Source of the DNA: Piper betle
Lineage: Eukaryota > Streptophyta > Magnoliopsida > Piperales > Piperaceae
Length of the DNA: 64,000 bases
Assembly: GCA_033002965.1 (NCBI GenBank)
Contig: JAURVB010013313.1
Coordinates: 1-64,000, forward strand
Reading direction: 5' to 3'
Both the position numbers and the translations under genes were made by a program. Under the pieces are notes generated by a model that saw nothing but the letters and a program-made list of their open reading frames with translations, did no database searches and had not been told where the DNA came from. Position 1 is the first letter of the stretch. Each line of letters starts with the position of its first letter. Below are positions 62,204 through 64,000 of this stretch, piece after piece.

Positions 62204-62716
62204 CCATCTTGTTCAGACCCTTTATCGAATGTTGACAAAGAAAAGACTGACATACTTGTGTACTGCACAGGGGGCATCCGCTGTGATGTTTATTCAACAA
62301 TTCTGAGGTAGATAGCTTGACATGTTTGCCTTTACTTTATGGCATGTTGAAACTATCAGAACAGTTTGGATTTGTGTGAATGTATCTACTATGTACCATC
62401 ACATAAAACAACAATTTAAATCCCTTTTGTTTGCAATCTTCTTCAGGCAGAAGGATTTTCAGAACTTATAGACTCTGATAGGGGGTTTCCCCTTATCTCA
62501 AGAGTGAAGGTCCGGTGGGATGGATTGGTAATTTATTTGTTTTTGATCGACTTTCTCTACCACCCATTACATATAGACTGGAGTCCGCAATTGAGGAAAA
62601 TGTTACAGTGATGCCAAAAGTAATAGCACACTAGCAAAATATTATGTATGTGGATCAAAAGTGCATTTGTACAGACACAGGAACCGTGCTAATCTTAACT
62701 GCAACCTTCTTTTCCT
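62204..62716 (+). pseudogene. Fragment of a plastid-type rhodanese-domain gene (STR8-like)
   Basis: Exon 62204-62307 follows a TTTTTGCAG acceptor. It encodes ...KTDILVYCTGGIRCDVYSTIL, containing the rhodanese active-site loop CTGGIR with its catalytic Cys. After an intron (62308-62446) the second exon encodes QKDFQNL, a stop where Tyr is expected, then (frameshifted) GNLFVFDRLSLPP. After another shift it encodes YYVCGSKVHLYRHRN and CNLLFL, ending at a GTAAGC donor (62716). This matches the C-terminal part of the rhodanese-like STR8 type of plant protein. The N-terminal two thirds and the last exon are missing. Introns are retained, so the fragment was copied as DNA, not from mRNA. Confidence 0.82.
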
Positions 62717-63159
62717 GTAAGCTCTCTCATATTTTTACTTGAAAGGGTTGAACTGAAAGATTGTTGTTCATCCATTCGCATCCTGAGACAGATTGCGTGA
62801 ATTTTTGAGATGTACTGCCATGAAGAACAATGCCTGTTGATCCTAAAGTGAAAGACTGACATGTTTTGCAGATTGCCTTTTGGTGTTTTCAATATTTTGC
62901 GTTTTGCTGATAAATTATTGATGTATGAACGGCCAGATTGAAACAAGACGGCTTAATTCAATGACAGCCACCGGGCCAATTCCTAATGTCAAAGCTTTGA
63001 ATGCTAATAACATATAAAATGTCATTAAAAAATGATATTCAATTAACTTAACTAAATCATTTTTTCACAAAAATTATCTGTACTGTATCAGATCCAACTA
63101 ATAAATTTGTTTTCCTTGTTTCATTTTTCTTTGAAAAGAAGAGGAAAAAATTTCAACCG

Positions 63160-63389
63160 AAACATAATTTTCAGAGGAAACAACCACCACTGGTATCTCG
63201 TTCAAAGTGGATGATTCCTGGAAAAAATAACCAAGAAACATAGGTTACAAACGTGAAAAACAATCAACAAAGCAAGGAAGAAAGAAACAATTCTTCGATC
63301 CATCAAATTACCTTAACAGTTTTCAAGAGCTCATAGCCTGTCATCCCTGGCATGGAATAGTCGGTGATTATCATGCTCACCTTCGGCTC
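63160..63389 (-). pseudogene. Fragment of a type-A cytokinin response regulator gene
   Basis: On the minus strand, exon 63389-63312 (78 bp, flanked by a GCCAG acceptor and a GTAATT donor) encodes [20 protein letters not shown] then LLKTVK. This is the receiver-domain phospho-acceptor Asp region (TDY.MPGMTGY). After a 94-bp intron ending TTCCAG, the next exon (63217 down to about 63167) encodes ESSTLNEIPVVVVSSEN, which holds the conserved Ser/Thr of the receiver switch. Sequence beyond SSEN no longer fits. No other receiver exons are found nearby. Type-A regulators damp cytokinin phosphorelay signalling; this is only two internal exons. Confidence 0.85.
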
Positions 63390-63727
63390 CTGGCAAACCA
63401 CATAAAAACAACTTGCCCAAAATGGGATGAGAAGCTGTCGTCAAAGGCTACAACGGCTGGATGCAAAAGGTCGGACTTCGCTAGGGCGACGTTGGCAACA
63501 ACGGTTGGGTTTCGACGGGGACAATAGGGGCAAACTTCGATCGAGCAGCGAGGGGAGGGAGAATGGTTGAAGAGGCAGCATTGGATGCAATTCTGTACAT
63601 CGGCCTAACAATAGATGGGGAACACAACGAAGGGGGAGATGGGGGTGAAGATTTGTGGGGTCCAAAAACCTACTCATCTTGGACTCTTTGATTATAACAA
63701 CGGACAGGATTGATCTTTGGCGCAGAA

Positions 63728-63791
63728 ATATGTTTCTGCCTCTTGCTGAGGCAAGCGCTATATGTTTCTGCCTCTTGCTGAGGCAAGCGCT
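63728..63791 (+). repeat. Two exact 32-bp tandem copies
   Basis: The unit ATATGTTTCTGCCTCTTGC...GCGCT occurs at 63728-63759 and 63760-63791. Each unit contains the small hairpin GCCTCTTGCTGAGGC. Confidence 0.92.
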
Positions 63792-63792
63792 C

Positions 63793-63795
<3 letters not shown>

Positions 63796-63830
<35 letters not shown>
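63796..63830. repeat. (TA)n microsatellite
   Basis: An uninterrupted AT dinucleotide run separates the 32-bp repeats from the hairpin element. Confidence 0.95.
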
Positions 63831-63833
<3 letters not shown>

Positions 63834-64000
63834 GCGCTTCCCTGCGCCAGAGGCAGGAAGCGCATCTGCGCCACCTTTTATTCTCGGCCGTCCGATTACA
63901 AGGGACGGCCCAGATTTATTAGTTTTTTTTAAAAAATAATTTTAATTTGATCTGGACAGTCTGATTAGAAGGACGGTCCAGATGATATGGAGGGGCGAAG
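63834..64000 (+). mobile_element. Left end of a hairpin-bearing element, continuing beyond the window
   Basis: After the TA run come GCGCTTCC...GGAAGCGC (63834-63863, a long hairpin), then GGCCGTCC/GGACGGCC (63889-63914), then an imperfect copy of the CTGGACCGTCC inverted repeat (63951-63984). The same order appears at 59122-59158 plus 61749-61810. The element continues past the window end and its class is unknown. Confidence 0.5.

Noticed and set aside
63319..63389. A complete response-regulator gene at the right edge
   Set aside because: Only two internal exons are present. Upstream sequence (63390-63720) holds no first exons and downstream coding stops after SSEN.
63834..63863. Helitron 3' terminus
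   Set aside because: The hairpin is suggestive, but neither orientation shows the expected CTRR end next to an A/T target site, so no class was assigned.

Overview
This is nuclear DNA of a flowering plant. The evidence is spliced genes with GT-AG introns whose products are typical of land plants: an FKBP53-like nuclear immunophilin, a plastid-type DUF1499 protein, a cornichon protein, a FAR1-type transposase relic, and fragments of a plastid-type rhodanese and a type-A response regulator. These sit in a background where about half the bases are LTR-retrotransposon debris. I cannot name the species. Nothing indicates an organelle or a bacterium, and I saw no rRNA, tRNA or CRISPR array.

Three genes look real. 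(1) An FKBP53-like histone-chaperone immunophilin at 16647-19883 (+, ten exons) has good exon phasing but an apparent 1-bp deletion in a C-run in exon 9. (2) A DUF1499 gene at 41022-43694 (+, seven exons, 209 aa) is completely in frame and contains one GC-AG intron. (3) A cornichon homologue at 48939-54061 (+, four exons, 134 aa) has a 4.5-kb first intron.

The rest is mostly one family of long LTRs. Copies read TGTAAAACCC...GGTGTTACA in one orientation and are 2.2-4.2 kb long including inserts. They lie at 6849-9785, 12573-15506, 21163-24428, 26037-28236, 32471-36626, 36710-39547 and 59159-61748. Older or partial copies lie at 25480-25778, about 31888-40707 (split) and about 56060-58643. Five have perfect 5-bp target duplications and one has a near-perfect one, and none is attached to an internal domain, so they behave as solo LTRs. 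The stretch 31.9-40.7 kb is a multi-level nest: an old minus-strand LTR split by two younger plus-strand LTRs, one of which is itself split by an unrelated 1158-bp LTR. The copy at 21163 carries a miniature TRIM element. A different Ty3/Gypsy-type element occupies 661-6312: LTR, primer-binding site, truncated gag, then a piece of the second LTR.

Other decayed material is a FAR1/MULE transposase pseudogene (28781-30924), a degenerate gene-like stretch with a 9-residue repeat (55364-55850), and a segment at about 59.1-63.8 kb. That segment holds fragments of two unrelated host genes (rhodanese and response regulator) between matching hairpin-bearing sequences, which looks like transposon-mediated gene capture.

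The most interesting items are a covarying hairpin conserved in the solo LTRs, the gene-capture segment, the LTR nest ending 315 bp upstream of the DUF1499 start codon, and the FKBP frameshift.
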